Counted from the stretch's first letter, positions 17,321 through 27,400 are shown. The stretch is 64,000 nt of DNA from Pedobacter deserti (GCF_024436415.1 NZ_JAFMZQ010000001.1:124001-188000); one strand, 5' to 3'. Numbers and translations: made by a program. The notes: a model not told the origin generated them from the sequence alone.

Positions 17321-18433
17321 ATGAAGTATAGTAAATTTTGTTGTTACCGGCCGCACATTAGCTTTCTTAAACGTAAGGAGATAAGCGATCCCTACCTCGT
17401 ATTAGGTGAACTGTACAGAAGACGCAAGCCCACCGACTTTCAGCAGGATCTCTGGAGTCTACTGAAAATGCTGTTTAAGGAGAATGAGTGGAAGCTGCAC
17501 GACCCGGCTGATCTTTACAGTCTGTGTATGGATGCAGCCAGATTGCTCGATGTACTCTGGCTCGTAAACAAGTACTGCCCTGAGCTGAGCAGTCCGATGC
17601 CGATCACTAACAACCGGTATGCGGCAAATCATTTAGCCGATGAGCTTAGTTCGCTTTTTCGTTTTGGGGAAGCGGAGGCAGCCGAAGACCCAACCAAAGG
17701 AGGCGGCGGAGTAACTGTGCTGAGCAACCATTACAACAAACATTATGACGGCTTCAGCAAATGTGACCTGTTTACTTACCTGCAAATCGCCCTCGATGCT
17801 TCGTATATGACAAACGATAAATACGAATACTTCAGTATCGCTGATTTCAATATAGCTTCCGATTTCTTTCAGCTTTCGGAACTGATTGAAGAAGGATTTA
17901 AGATTTACAGCAAAGGGCCGGCAGCGTTCCCGGTGCTTTTAACTTGTAAGGAAATGAAATATGCCTGCGACCGCAACCATCCCACGCATCTTTCGCGCGA
18001 ATGCATCAGGCAACCGCTCAGCCTGTTAAGCACTTTCGGCACTTATTACATCAATATAGAAAATCTCCACCCAGCCCTCTCGGCCTGGGAACAAATGCTC
18101 AGTGAAACAGATTTATGGAAAGCAGCCGATCACCCGGCCAACCTCATTTATATGCACGAATGCCTCATTAAACTCATAGACGCTGTGTGGATTATGCGGG
18201 AGCAGGGCAAAGTGGACAGGCATGTGCGGAACAAGCATCTGGTGACCATCATCGACGACTTTTTCCATTTTAAGAAGATGCACAAATGGAAAAGCACGCT
18301 GAACGAATGGCTAACGTACAGCCTGAGCAATACCCTTAAAATAAAAGAGAAGGATGTGGCGCCGACCGGGCGCGCTTTCAGTCACCTGGCCAAATTTATT
18401 GAAGCGGCACATCTGCTTTTCGAAAGCAGGTAA
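17321..18433 (+). CDS. hypothetical protein, first gene of a unit with the NTase-HEPN-like gene
   Basis: I do not recognise this protein. It has 370 residues from ATG 17321 (an ATG at 17297 would add eight residues). It is soluble, without signal peptide or membrane helices, mostly helical, and rich in aromatic residues and cysteines (FCCYRPHIS near the start). A Gly-rich break at about residues 125-135 (PTKGGGGVT) separates an N-terminal third from the rest. No catalytic motif is evident. The NTase-HEPN-like gene follows after 41 bp on the same strand, and the S24 regulator is divergent, so the three look like one accessory module. Confidence 0.7.
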   Translation: MKYSKFCCYRPHISFLKRKEISDPYLVLGELYRRRKPTDFQQDLWSLLKMLFKENEWKLHDPADLYSLCMDAARLLDVLWLVNKYCPELSSPMPITNNRYAANHLADELSSLFRFGEAEAAEDPTKGGGGVTVLSNHYNKHYDGFSKCDLFTYLQIALDASYMTNDKYEYFSIADFNIASDFFQLSELIEEGFKIYSKGPAAFPVLLTCKEMKYACDRNHPTHLSRECIRQPLSLLSTFGTYYINIENLHPALSAWEQMLSETDLWKAADHPANLIYMHECLIKLIDAVWIMREQGKVDRHVRNKHLVTIIDDFFHFKKMHKWKSTLNEWLTYSLSNTLKIKEKDVAPTGRAFSHLAKFIEAAHLLFESR

Positions 18434-18474
18434 CATCTTGTAAAAGCTTTCTAACTTCTAAATTATAAAACAAC

Positions 18475-19377
18475 ATGAAAAAACAAAAACCGGGAGCCGG
18501 GCTCCCATCTCCGGAAAAAGCTTTGTCGGCCGAACTAAAGGCCATGGTAGATCTTGTTATTTCAAGGTATAAAATGGAAAAAATCGTCTGTTTTGGCAGC
18601 ATTACGAACAACATTGAATACCACAGCTGTTTCACCGAATACACCGGCAGTGAGGGGAACCCGTGGCCGCAAAACAGCTATTCCCTGTTGCTGATACCTT
18701 CCGCACAGGAGATCATGGCAGATATTGTGATACAGATGCAGGCAGAAGAAAGCCTGAAGCACATTGCGCAGGCTAACATACTGGTGCACCGCATGGAAGA
18801 GATCAACAACGCGCTGATGAATGGAAGCTCATTTTTTACAACGATCTATAAAAAAGGGACCCTGCTTTACGATCAGGGCAAGGAACTGTTCGTTGCTCCC
18901 GCAGCAGGCGAAGCGATCAGCAAACGCATTTTAAAAAGGGAACTGTTCTGGCAGCAGTGGTACAAACTATCTGACGGTTTTCTGAAGGGAGCAGTATTTT
19001 ATAAACGAGGTGAGCTGAAAAATCTTTCTGTTTACATGCTTTACCAGGCGCTGCTGCATTGCTATTCCGGCATGCTCCGGGTGCTTACTGGCTACCGTAC
19101 CAACACCAACGGGCTACGCCGCTTAATGAGGCTGGTTGACCACATCCTGCCCGAATCCTCTTTTGCAGGCGGTCTCAAAACACCGGAAGACGGTCGCCTG
19201 ACCGCCTTGTTGCTTAAAGGCATCGGCGAGGCACGTTACGACGAAACCTTCCAGATTTCCGATTATGAACTGTCGCTCATTATTCGACGCGTGGAAGAAA
19301 TACTCTCTAAGGGCAACATTGCCTGTCTTCAGCATATCGAAGAGATCAAAGGCGGCGTTCGCCCCTGCACATCCTGA
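18475..19377 (+). CDS. NTase-HEPN-like two-domain protein with degenerate motifs
   Basis: Soluble protein of 300 residues. Residues about 20-130 resemble a minimal nucleotidyltransferase (VDLVISRYKMEKIVCFGS ending in the G-S of the fold), but the D-x-D strand that should follow reads NSYSLLLIPS with no acidic residues. Residues about 160-290 resemble a HEPN domain (WYKLSDGFLKGAVFYKRGE, then YQALLHCYSGMLRVLTGYR), but the R-x4-6-H RNase motif position reads RTNTNGLRRL without the histidine. Related NTase/HEPN proteins act in toxin-antitoxin and RNA-processing systems. Both active sites appear lost, so a binding or regulatory role is more likely. Domain calls come from pattern recognition and are moderately sure. 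Confidence 0.65.
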   Translation: MKKQKPGAGLPSPEKALSAELKAMVDLVISRYKMEKIVCFGSITNNIEYHSCFTEYTGSEGNPWPQNSYSLLLIPSAQEIMADIVIQMQAEESLKHIAQANILVHRMEEINNALMNGSSFFTTIYKKGTLLYDQGKELFVAPAAGEAISKRILKRELFWQQWYKLSDGFLKGAVFYKRGELKNLSVYMLYQALLHCYSGMLRVLTGYRTNTNGLRRLMRLVDHILPESSFAGGLKTPEDGRLTALLLKGIGEARYDETFQISDYELSLIIRRVEEILSKGNIACLQHIEEIKGGVRPCTS

Positions 19378-19383
19378 AAAGAA

Positions 19384-20310
19384 CTACATCTTCAACCCTA
19401 TTTCGCGTAGCCGCTCGTCCAGGTAGTCACCGGCTGTCATATCGGAATAGGCTTTGGGCCTGTCCGCGCTAATGCATGAAGGGAGACAGGTAAGGTCCAT
19501 GCCCGCGCGCGGGTGCAGAAAAAACGGCACAGAATACCGTGAGGTTTTCATAAGCTCCCTCGGCGGGTTCACCACACGGTGGGTCGTTGAGCGGAGCTTA
19601 TTGTTTGTCAGCCGCTGCAGCATATCACCAACGTTTACCACAATATCGGTATGCCCTGCTTGTATAGGCAGCCATTTATTGTCACGTGTAAGCACCTCGA
19701 GTCCGTCGGCGCTTGCGCCGATCAGCAGGGTAATTAGATTGATGTCTTCATGCGCACCTGCCCGAACGGCATCGGGAGGCAGGGCATCCGGATCTTCAAT
19801 CGGAAAATAATGTATGCCGCGAAGGATAGAGTTACCCCGATCTACATGCTGATCGAAATAATCCTGCGACAGTCCCAGATAGTCTGCAATCGCCCGGAGC
19901 AGATGTTTGCCATTTTCTTCCAGGCGTTTAAACACTTCGCGGGTGACTTCGTTAAAATCAGGGATCTCTTCGAGATAGAGGTTATCGTCCTGACCGATCT
20001 GCCAGAATTCTTTAAGATCGGCAGTCTTCGCCCCTTTGGCAATTTCCTTACCAGCGCTGGTATAACCACGTTGCCCGGCCAGTTCGGTGCGCTCATAGTT
20101 TCGCTTTACCCCTACCGGAAGGGCAAACATCGCCTGGATATTGTTATAGAGCCGGTCGATAAGCTCCTGATCCAGTCCGTGATTGGTGATGGTAACAAAG
20201 CCCGAATCGTTGAAAGCCCTGCCAAGCTCCGCAGAAAAAGCAGCGCGCTGTTCTTTGCTTCCGTTAATATATAGTTCGATATTGAGGCTGGGTATATAGG
20301 ATGCTGACAT
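19384..20310 (-). CDS. isopenicillin N synthase-like 2-oxoglutarate/Fe(II) oxygenase
   Basis: Cytosolic dioxygenase of 308 residues. The N-terminal DIOX_N region includes GFVTITNHGLDQELIDRL. The iron ligands are in GAHEDINLITLL (H-x-D) and TTHRVVN (distal H), and the 2-oxoglutarate-binding R-x-S is RYSVPFF. All cofactor residues are present, so it is probably active, but the substrate cannot be predicted. It is a single gene convergent with the NTase-HEPN-like gene (6 bp apart) and divergent from msrA. Confidence 0.88.
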   Translation of the reverse strand: MSASYIPSLNIELYINGSKEQRAAFSAELGRAFNDSGFVTITNHGLDQELIDRLYNNIQAMFALPVGVKRNYERTELAGQRGYTSAGKEIAKGAKTADLKEFWQIGQDDNLYLEEIPDFNEVTREVFKRLEENGKHLLRAIADYLGLSQDYFDQHVDRGNSILRGIHYFPIEDPDALPPDAVRAGAHEDINLITLLIGASADGLEVLTRDNKWLPIQAGHTDIVVNVGDMLQRLTNNKLRSTTHRVVNPPRELMKTSRYSVPFFLHPRAGMDLTCLPSCISADRPKAYSDMTAGDYLDERLREIGLKM

Positions 20311-20421
20311 GGTGCTGGATATAATTATAAAACCGAAATTAGTAAACTATTACCAATTAATTACAAAGCATAAAGACTATTAGGGCGGCAACTGCGTAAG
20401 TAAATACATAAACGATAACAC

Positions 20422-21030
20422 ATGAGAATTGCGATCATACTTCTGGCGGCAACCATGCTGCTACCATTCAGCAAAACAAAGGCGCAGCAGAACAAACTGC
20501 AAAAAGCTACATTCGGGAACGGTTGTTTCTGGTGTTCGGAAGCGGTGTTTCAGCGACTGAACGGTGTGGCCTCGGTCCGCTCCGGTTATGAAGGCGGTTA
20601 TACGGCCAACCCAAGCTACGAGGACGTGTGCACAGGAACGACTGGCCATGCGGAGGTGATTGAACTCACCTATGATCCCTCAAAAATAAGTTATGAGGAA
20701 TTGCTGGAAGTATTTTGGAAAACGCACGACCCCACCACGCTGAACCGCCAGGGCGCCGACGTGGGCACACAGTACCGCTCTGTAATTTTTTATCATAATG
20801 CAGAACAGAAACGTTTGGCTGATCAGTACAAGAAGAAACTGAATGACCAGAAAGTCTTCCCTAACCCGGTGGTCACCACTATAGAAAAGGCGGCGCCTTT
20901 TTATGTCGCTGAAAATTACCATCAGAACTATTTCAATAAAAACGGCAACGCCCCTTACTGTAAGGCTGTGGTCCTTCCCAAGGTTCAGAAGTTTGAAAAG
21001 GTCTTTAAAGCAAAGCTGAAGCAGAAGTAA
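20422..21030 (+). CDS. msrA: exported peptide-methionine (S)-S-oxide reductase MsrA
   Basis: Repairs S-methionine sulfoxide in proteins. The 202 residues begin with a signal peptide (MRIAIILLAATMLLPF, cleavage near TKAQQ), so the enzyme works in the periplasm. The catalytic motif is GNGCFWCSEAVF, followed by the typical GYEGGYTANPSYEDVCTG and GHAEVI segments, DPTTLNRQGADVGTQYRS and YHQNYF. The C-terminus contains APYCKAVV with a possible resolving cysteine. Family and activity are secure; localisation is inferred from the N-terminus. Confidence 0.95.
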   Translation: MRIAIILLAATMLLPFSKTKAQQNKLQKATFGNGCFWCSEAVFQRLNGVASVRSGYEGGYTANPSYEDVCTGTTGHAEVIELTYDPSKISYEELLEVFWKTHDPTTLNRQGADVGTQYRSVIFYHNAEQKRLADQYKKKLNDQKVFPNPVVTTIEKAAPFYVAENYHQNYFNKNGNAPYCKAVVLPKVQKFEKVFKAKLKQK

Positions 21031-21045
21031 GCGCTTCCTGATCCG

Positions 21046-22266
21046 CTACTCGCCGGGTACAATCTTGTACACCGAACCTTTCTCAGCTTCCAGAATGTTG
21101 GCCAAAATATAGAGCTCACCCTCCTGGTCTTCCCCGAAACTATAGATCTGCCAGATACCGGGTTCTTTAGAGATGGATAAGCGCTCTATTTGCCAGAGGG
21201 CCTTTTTCACATCGGTAAGCGCCCATACCGGCCCCATCAGGTCGCCAAACACATATTTACCCCTAAGCTCCGGAATGCGCTTGCCCCGGTACAGAAAACC
21301 GCCGGTAATGCTGATTCCTTCCTGCCGGCCGTAATCAATAATCGGGTTGATCCAGTTCTTCGGATCGGGATCGTTGGGAAACTTCACATGAGTACCCTCC
21401 CTTACACGCCAGCCGAAATTGCCGCCTTTGGTGATGATGTTTACTTCCTCCCAGTTTTTCTGACCTACATCACCGGCAAACAGCCTTCCGTCCTGCCGGT
21501 CAAAACTTATCCGCCAGGGGTTTCTCAGACCATAGGCGTAAATCTCAGGCTTCATATTCTCTTTTCCGACAAAGGGATTGTCTTTTGGAATGGCGTAAGG
21601 CACAGCATTTACGTCGATCCGCAATATCTTACCCAGCAGCGTATTCATGTTTTGTCCGTTTCCATACGCACCGTGCAGGTCATTATATGCGCCGCCATCG
21701 CCCACACCAATATAGAGGTATCCGTCCGGACCGAACTTCAAATCCCCGCCGTTATGATTGGATTCGGGCTCATTGATCGTTAACACATCACGCGCACTAG
21801 CCTTATCGACCAGGTCGGGGTTCTGTTTAGACACCGTATACTCCCTGATCATACTTTTGTGATCTACTCCAGGGGTTTTGGGAATACGCGAACTAAAGTA
21901 CACATACAGTTTACCGTTCTTCAGGAAATCGGGATGCAGGGCCAGACCCAGCAAGCCCCGCTCGTCGGCACTGGCTGTCATGAATACTTCAGGCGCGAAA
22001 TCCAGCAAAGGTTCGGTTTGCAAGTTCCCCTTCTTGATGATTCGGATGCGTCCGGCCTGTTCGCAGACAAACAAGCGGCCCGATTTGTCGTTAGGTGCTG
22101 CAAAGGCTGTCGGATAAGACAGCTGGTCGGTGACCAGTTGCAGGCCCACTTTTACCGGCGACATCCTGATCGCGGATGCTGACTGTGCGTAGACAGATCC
22201 GTAAAACACGGCAACCTGTGTCATGGCAGCTACCACCGCAACACCAACTTTCAAAAATGATTTCAT
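21046..22266 (-). CDS. PQQ-dependent sugar dehydrogenase-like protein (GSDH family)
   Basis: Exported six-bladed beta-propeller of 406 residues. A signal peptide covers residues 1-27. The glucose/sorbosone dehydrogenase family signatures are present: LSYPTAFAAPNDKSGRLFV, RGLLGLALHPDF (catalytic-region His), NHNGGDLKFGPDGYLYIGVGDGG, YAYGLRNPWRISFD and GGNFGWRVREG. Homologues oxidise sugars with PQQ in the periplasm. No PQQ biosynthesis gene is visible in the window, so cofactor supply is unknown. A second family member with a cytochrome c domain lies at 50243-51658. Confidence 0.88.
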   Translation of the reverse strand: MKSFLKVGVAVVAAMTQVAVFYGSVYAQSASAIRMSPVKVGLQLVTDQLSYPTAFAAPNDKSGRLFVCEQAGRIRIIKKGNLQTEPLLDFAPEVFMTASADERGLLGLALHPDFLKNGKLYVYFSSRIPKTPGVDHKSMIREYTVSKQNPDLVDKASARDVLTINEPESNHNGGDLKFGPDGYLYIGVGDGGAYNDLHGAYGNGQNMNTLLGKILRIDVNAVPYAIPKDNPFVGKENMKPEIYAYGLRNPWRISFDRQDGRLFAGDVGQKNWEEVNIITKGGNFGWRVREGTHVKFPNDPDPKNWINPIIDYGRQEGISITGGFLYRGKRIPELRGKYVFGDLMGPVWALTDVKKALWQIERLSISKEPGIWQIYSFGEDQEGELYILANILEAEKGSVYKIVPGE

Positions 22267-22425
22267 ATGATGAAGTTACATAATCCGTGACAATTTTGTG
22301 TCTGCTGATGTCAACCCTTGCCAAAAACAACTTATCGACTACCGACATGATCGACTAAACGTATAAATCTGTAGTTTTATCCGTCGGGAATATGGGCTGT
22401 AACACCTCTTCAGAACGAAAGCGAA

Positions 22426-22986
22426 TTGCTTGCTCAGATCGCGCAAGGGGACCAGCGTGCGTTCGCGGCACTTTTCAAACATTACCACAGGTTTCTCTAC
22501 AGTTTCAGCCTGCGCATCACCTCTTCTGAAGAAAGTGCAAGTGAAGTGGTGCAGGATGTGTTTTTAAAAATATGGCTTAACCGGGAAAGACTTGCCGAAG
22601 TTCAGAGTTTCGGCGCTTACCTGAACCGGATGGTGCGCAATCATTCGCTGAACGTTGTGAGAAAGGAACTTCAGGTAGCCCGCACAACCGGCGAGTTCGG
22701 CCGGTCTTTCGATGAACGCGACGACTCAACCACCCTGCAGCTTGAGTATAATGAGGTAAGCAACCTGCTGAACGAGGCCATTGCCGGACTATCGCCTCAG
22801 CAGCGGCAGGTTTATCAGTTATGTCATCAGCAGGGGCTGAAATATGCGGAAGCCGCCGAGAAAATGAATATATCGCCGCAGACGGTGAATGCGTACATGA
22901 AAGATGCCTTAAAAAAAATCCGGATGCATTTCAAAAAGCATGCAACAGTTTACCCGCTACTGATCCTGGCACTCTTCGATTCCTGA
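22426..22986 (+). CDS. ECF RNA polymerase sigma factor
   Basis: ECF sigma factor of 186 residues as drawn from TTG 22426. Sigma2 spans about residues 10-75 (FAALFKHYHRFLYSFSLRI, VVQDVFLKIWLNRE) and sigma4 about 120-170 (GLSPQQRQVYQLCHQQGLKYAEAAEKMNISPQTVNAYMKDALK). It precedes FecR, SusC and SusD, the standard Bacteroidetes arrangement in which the sigma factor drives the SusC/D operon when FecR releases it. No in-frame ATG is found: the nearest ATG at 22392 is one base out of frame with the sigma reading frame (see finding), so the true start is uncertain. Confidence 0.88.
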   Translation: MLAQIAQGDQRAFAALFKHYHRFLYSFSLRITSSEESASEVVQDVFLKIWLNRERLAEVQSFGAYLNRMVRNHSLNVVRKELQVARTTGEFGRSFDERDDSTTLQLEYNEVSNLLNEAIAGLSPQQRQVYQLCHQQGLKYAEAAEKMNISPQTVNAYMKDALKKIRMHFKKHATVYPLLILALFDS

Positions 22987-23081
22987 CAGGAAGCAAATGA
23001 TATTTTTTTATTCTGACTACCCTGTAAGCAAGTATGAGCGGTGTCATATCAGTAAAGGATCGGCGACGCCGCTTACGGAAT

Positions 23082-24251
23082 ATGAAAAACAATCCAAGAC
23101 TTCATCACTTGATTGACAGCTACCTTCGGGGCGGCCTGTCTCAACTGGACCGCGCCGAGTTACTCAGTTATTTTGAGGACCCGGTTTACCGGACGGAAAT
23201 CGAAGACCGGCTTGGCTTTGAATATGAACGGGAGACCGGCGATCGGGAAATGAGCGCAGGGATGCAGGAGCAGACCCTGGCGCAGATATTCGGTTACAAA
23301 CATACCGCTGTAATGCCCACACGACGGACATGGAAAATATGGCGCAGACCGGCTATCGCCGCTGCCATAGCATTGATCCTTTTCGGGGCCGGACTCTTTT
23401 ACTACAATGCAGGCTTTCATCAAACAGTATCTAGACAAAGTACTTACAGGAACGATATTGACCCGGGTACCAGCGGTGCTACACTGACCCTTGCCAACGG
23501 AAGAAAAATAAGACTCTCTGACGCAGCCAATGGCGAACTCGCCACGGAGGCGGGGGTGGTCATCAGTAAGACGGCTGACAACCAGCTGGTTTATGAAATA
23601 AAAGGACAGGCTTCGGACGGGAAAGCCATGAATGTATTGTCGACCGCTAAAGGGGAAACTTACCAGGTGCGCCTACCAGACGGGTCGATGGTTTGGATGA
23701 ATGCAGCCTCAACGCTGACTTATCCGGTCAACCTGGGCAGGCAGGAAAAACGGATGGTAAAATTTGAAGGCGAGGGCTATTTTGATATTGCCAAAGACAA
23801 GGACCACCCCTTCGTAATAGAAAGCCGAAACCAACAGATCGAAGTGCTGGGTACGCAGTTTAACATCAATAGTTATGCGGATGAACCTCTCACCCGCACC
23901 ACCCTGGTGGAAGGTTCCGTAAGTGTCAACGGCAGCACCAGGCTGAGCCCTAATCAGCAGGCCAGGGTCGGTAAGTCGGACATTACCGTGATTTATGTAA
24001 GGCCAGAAACGTATACCGACTGGAAGAACGGCATCTTCAACTTTGAAAATGAACCCCTGCAATCGGTGATGCGAAAAATTGCCCGTTGGTACGATGTGCA
24101 GGTAGACTACGCCTCAGCACCAACCGCCGGCAAGACCTACAGCGGTACGATTTCTAAATATGCGAAGATTTCGGCCGTACTGACGCTCCTGGAAGAAAGT
24201 GAAGGCATCCATTTCAAAGTGGATGGAAGAAAAGTAACTGTAATTAACTAA
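23082..24251 (+). CDS. FecR-family anti-sigma factor
   Basis: Single-pass inner-membrane regulator of 389 residues; the ATG at 23082 gives the typical start MKNNPRLHHLIDSYLRGG, while ATG 23034 would add 16 mostly basic residues. The N-terminal cytosolic anti-sigma helix is followed by one membrane segment at about residues 90-112 (AIAAAIALILFGAGLFYY). The periplasmic FecR domain contains TAKGETYQVRLPDGSMVW and GEGYFDIAKDKDHPFVI, and a DUF4974-like C-terminal domain (FENEPLQSVMRKIARWYDVQVDY). It should sense the occupied SusC receptor through its STN domain and control the neighbouring sigma factor. Confidence 0.92.
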   Translation: MKNNPRLHHLIDSYLRGGLSQLDRAELLSYFEDPVYRTEIEDRLGFEYERETGDREMSAGMQEQTLAQIFGYKHTAVMPTRRTWKIWRRPAIAAAIALILFGAGLFYYNAGFHQTVSRQSTYRNDIDPGTSGATLTLANGRKIRLSDAANGELATEAGVVISKTADNQLVYEIKGQASDGKAMNVLSTAKGETYQVRLPDGSMVWMNAASTLTYPVNLGRQEKRMVKFEGEGYFDIAKDKDHPFVIESRNQQIEVLGTQFNINSYADEPLTRTTLVEGSVSVNGSTRLSPNQQARVGKSDITVIYVRPETYTDWKNGIFNFENEPLQSVMRKIARWYDVQVDYASAPTAGKTYSGTISKYAKISAVLTLLEESEGIHFKVDGRKVTVIN

Positions 24252-24275
24252 ACAACGAATAAACTAAGCTAAACC

Positions 24276-24397
24276 ATGAAACACTTTTACACTAAAGCAG
24301 GACCCTGAAAGGAGATAAACTGTATATGCAGACAAGCCTGAAAAAGAGCCAGGGGCGCTCCAACACCCCTGGCCAAAATGTTCAGATTGTCCTGTGA
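24276..24397 (+). promoter_or_regulatory. leader between fecR and susC: hairpin and micro-ORFs
   Basis: The 196-bp gap holds an 8-bp hairpin, GCCAGGGG at 24348-24355 pairing with CCCCTGGC at 24366-24373, and two very short ORFs: MKHFYTKAGP at 24276-24308 and a 23-codon ORF at 24326-24397, the latter preceded by GGAG. There is no T-run after the hairpin, so it is not a plain terminator. It may tune the step between regulator and SusC expression; this is inference. Confidence 0.4.
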
Positions 24398-24447
24398 ATT
24401 AATCCGTTAAAATTTCATTTCCATTCAAATCCAAACAACTCAAATGT

Positions 24448-27400
24448 ATGAAAATTTGTACTAAGAACTCGTGCGGGCATCCCCTGCACCTGGACAAATT
24501 CCTGCTGATCATGAAAATCACCACATTTCTATTAATCGTTTGCATAATGCAGGTCAGCGCCCACAGTTTTGCGCAAAAGATCACATACTCCCAAAAGGAT
24601 GTAAGCATAAAGCAGCTCTTTCGGGAAATTACCAGGCAGACCGGATACAACATCTTTTACGCAGATTCTAAAATAGACCAAAACAGGAAACTGGACGTCA
24701 GTTTTTACAATGCCTCTATCGAGGAAGTCCTGAACCGCAGCTTTTACGGTCAGCCAGTGGTATACACGATACGGGACAAGAATATCATCGTGGAGCGTCA
24801 GGAAAAATCCTTACTGCAGCGCCTTACAGAGGTGTTCGACAATATTAATGTGACAGGTACCGTGCGCGACGAACGCGGCATTCCGCTTCCGGGCGCGACC
24901 GTCAAAATAAAGAATACGAACCGGATATTCATTACCAACGCCACAGGCGGGTTTGAGTTCAGGGCCGTAGATGAAAATGCCGTCTTGGTTGTCTCTTATA
25001 CCGGCTATAAAACCAAAGAGGTACCCGTAAAAGCAGAGTTGACTATTTCCATATTCCCGGAAGACGAAGAGCTTAGAGAGGTGACCGTGTCTACCGGCTA
25101 TCAGCGGATCAGCAAAGATCAGCTCACCGGGGCGGCTTCAACCGTAAGTGAGGCCGAATACCATCAGCGCGAGGCGATTACAGGCAATTTTCTGGAAAGT
25201 CTGGAGGGGAAGGTGCCTGGATTGGTATACAACGGACAAACCGGAGAACTGAGCATTCGTGGCGTTTCTACTTTTGATGCCGTAAAGCAGCCTTTGATTG
25301 TATTGGATGGATTTCCTACAGAGATTGATCTCCGCACCATAAACCCGAACGACATCGTGTCCATATCGGTGTTACGGGATGCCGCAGCCGCCTCTATTTA
25401 TGGAGTAAGGGCTTCTAACGGTGTGATCATCGTGGAAACAAGGAGGGGAAAAGCCGGAAAACCGACCATTAATTTCAATAGTTCTTACGCTGTTCAGGCT
25501 AAACCCGATTTCGGCTACCTGAATTACATCTCGGCCGCCGAATTCGTACAGCTTCAACGGGAGAACTTCTATATCTCAAAGCCTACCACAACGTTGTACG
25601 ATCTGGGTTACTACAAAATGAACCCGGCGCAGGAAATCCTGTTTAAAGGGCCCCGGACAGGCGTAACCAATCCCCAACTGAGCCAGGAGCAAGTAGATGC
25701 ACAACTCGCCGCCCTCGGCTCGTACAGCAATCTGCAGGAATATAAGGACCTGTTCTACCAGCAGCGCCAGGCCCGTAACCTTAATCTCGATGTAAGCGGG
25801 GGAAACGACCGCAGCACTTATATGATAGGCTTCAATTATATCGGAGAAAGGCCTGTAAACCGACGGTCGGAGAATAACCAGTTTAACCTTAACCTGGCCA
25901 ATACCATACAGCTGTCGAGCCGTATCAGTGCCGACCTGAGAGGGACTTATACCAATATAACAAACCGTTCGGGCCTGACGCCCGGCTATGGCGACTTTTT
26001 CCCCTATGAAAGGTTGACAGACGATCAGGGGAAGGCTCTGGCTATGTCGCTCGGACAAGGGCGTGATTACTCCACCAAGGCGTTGACCACGGCAACCAAT
26101 AATACACTACAGGCGGCCGGACTGTACGATCTTCTTTACTATCCTTACCAGGAACTGGCCTCGAATACAACCACGGTGCGCACGGGTTCCATGCGTTTTC
26201 AGGGACGGCTTAACGGGAAGATCACAGACTGGATGAGCCTGGACCTGGGTGGCAATTATGAAAATCAAAGCATGCTGACCGACAGGCTCCAGACGGAAAA
26301 CGCCTATGAGTCGCGCTGGCTGATCAATTCTATGGCGCTTCGCGACCCGGCCAACGGCAGGGCACTGTTTACAAATATGCCTAAAGGAAATATCCTGAGA
26401 AAAAACACGCAGAAAGTGGTCAACTACACCCTGCGCGGCCAGCTTAATTTCAATAAAAGTTTTGATGGCCACGAGCACAGCATCTCCGGAATCGCGGGTG
26501 TAGAACAGAGAAAAACAAACTCCGACGGATACCTGACCTCGTTCTTTGGGTACGACGGACAATCGCTCATCGTGAAGCCGATCAATATGGGCGCGCTAAA
26601 CGCAACAACCACCCCTGCCATCTCTTTCGGGCCATCGGCGTTCGGCTCCCGATTCAGCAGCAACAATTATTTTAATGAAACCTCTACCGACCGCCGTTTC
26701 AATTCATACTATGGTCAGGGCACTTATATCTTTAGATCGAAATATGTGGCAACCGGAAGTTTTCGTATAGACCAGTCCAATCTTTTTGGCGTAGATCCAA
26801 AATACCGGAACAAACCACTGTGGTCGGCCGGCATCAACTGGCGTCTTGGAGAGGAAGCCTTTATCAAAAAGCACGAGTGGATCAGCCAGTTGCAGCTTCG
26901 TACGGCAACAGGTTTCAATGGAAACGTGCCGAGCAGCAATAACGGTGCCTTCCTGATCCTGAACACGGCGCTGAACACGGCCTTTACTACGCCGCTGACC
27001 TACAACGAGGTGCTCACACCGGAAAACCAGTCGCTAAGATGGGAAACAACCAAAAATTACAATCTGGGGCTCGATTATGGCTTGTTTAATAACCGCATTA
27101 CGGGCTCGGCAGATTATTATCTCAAAAAAACGATCGATGTTTTCGGCAAGTTTGATGCCGACCCGACAACAGGCTTTAACCAGTACGACGCCAATACGGC
27201 TTCTATCGAGAACCGGGGACTGGAACTGCTGATCAACAGCCACAACATTCGCGGCGATCGCTTTTCCTGGAGAACACAGCTAACAGCCTCTTTTAACCGC
27301 AATAAGGTACTCGCCGTTAAGGCAACGGAGTTTGCCAACTCACAGCTTATTGCGGCTAACACGAACCCTGTTCAGAGCCAGCCGATCGGAGCGCTGTACA

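Noticed and set aside
17321..18433. RteC-like regulator for the unknown gene next to the S24 repressor
   Set aside because: Considered because of its neighbours, but the typical RteC C-terminal pattern is not visible.
21046..22266. Recent duplication with the second PQQ-dehydrogenase gene at 50243-51658
   Set aside because: Domain make-up differs (one has a cytochrome c domain) and the propeller motifs differ too much for a recent copy.
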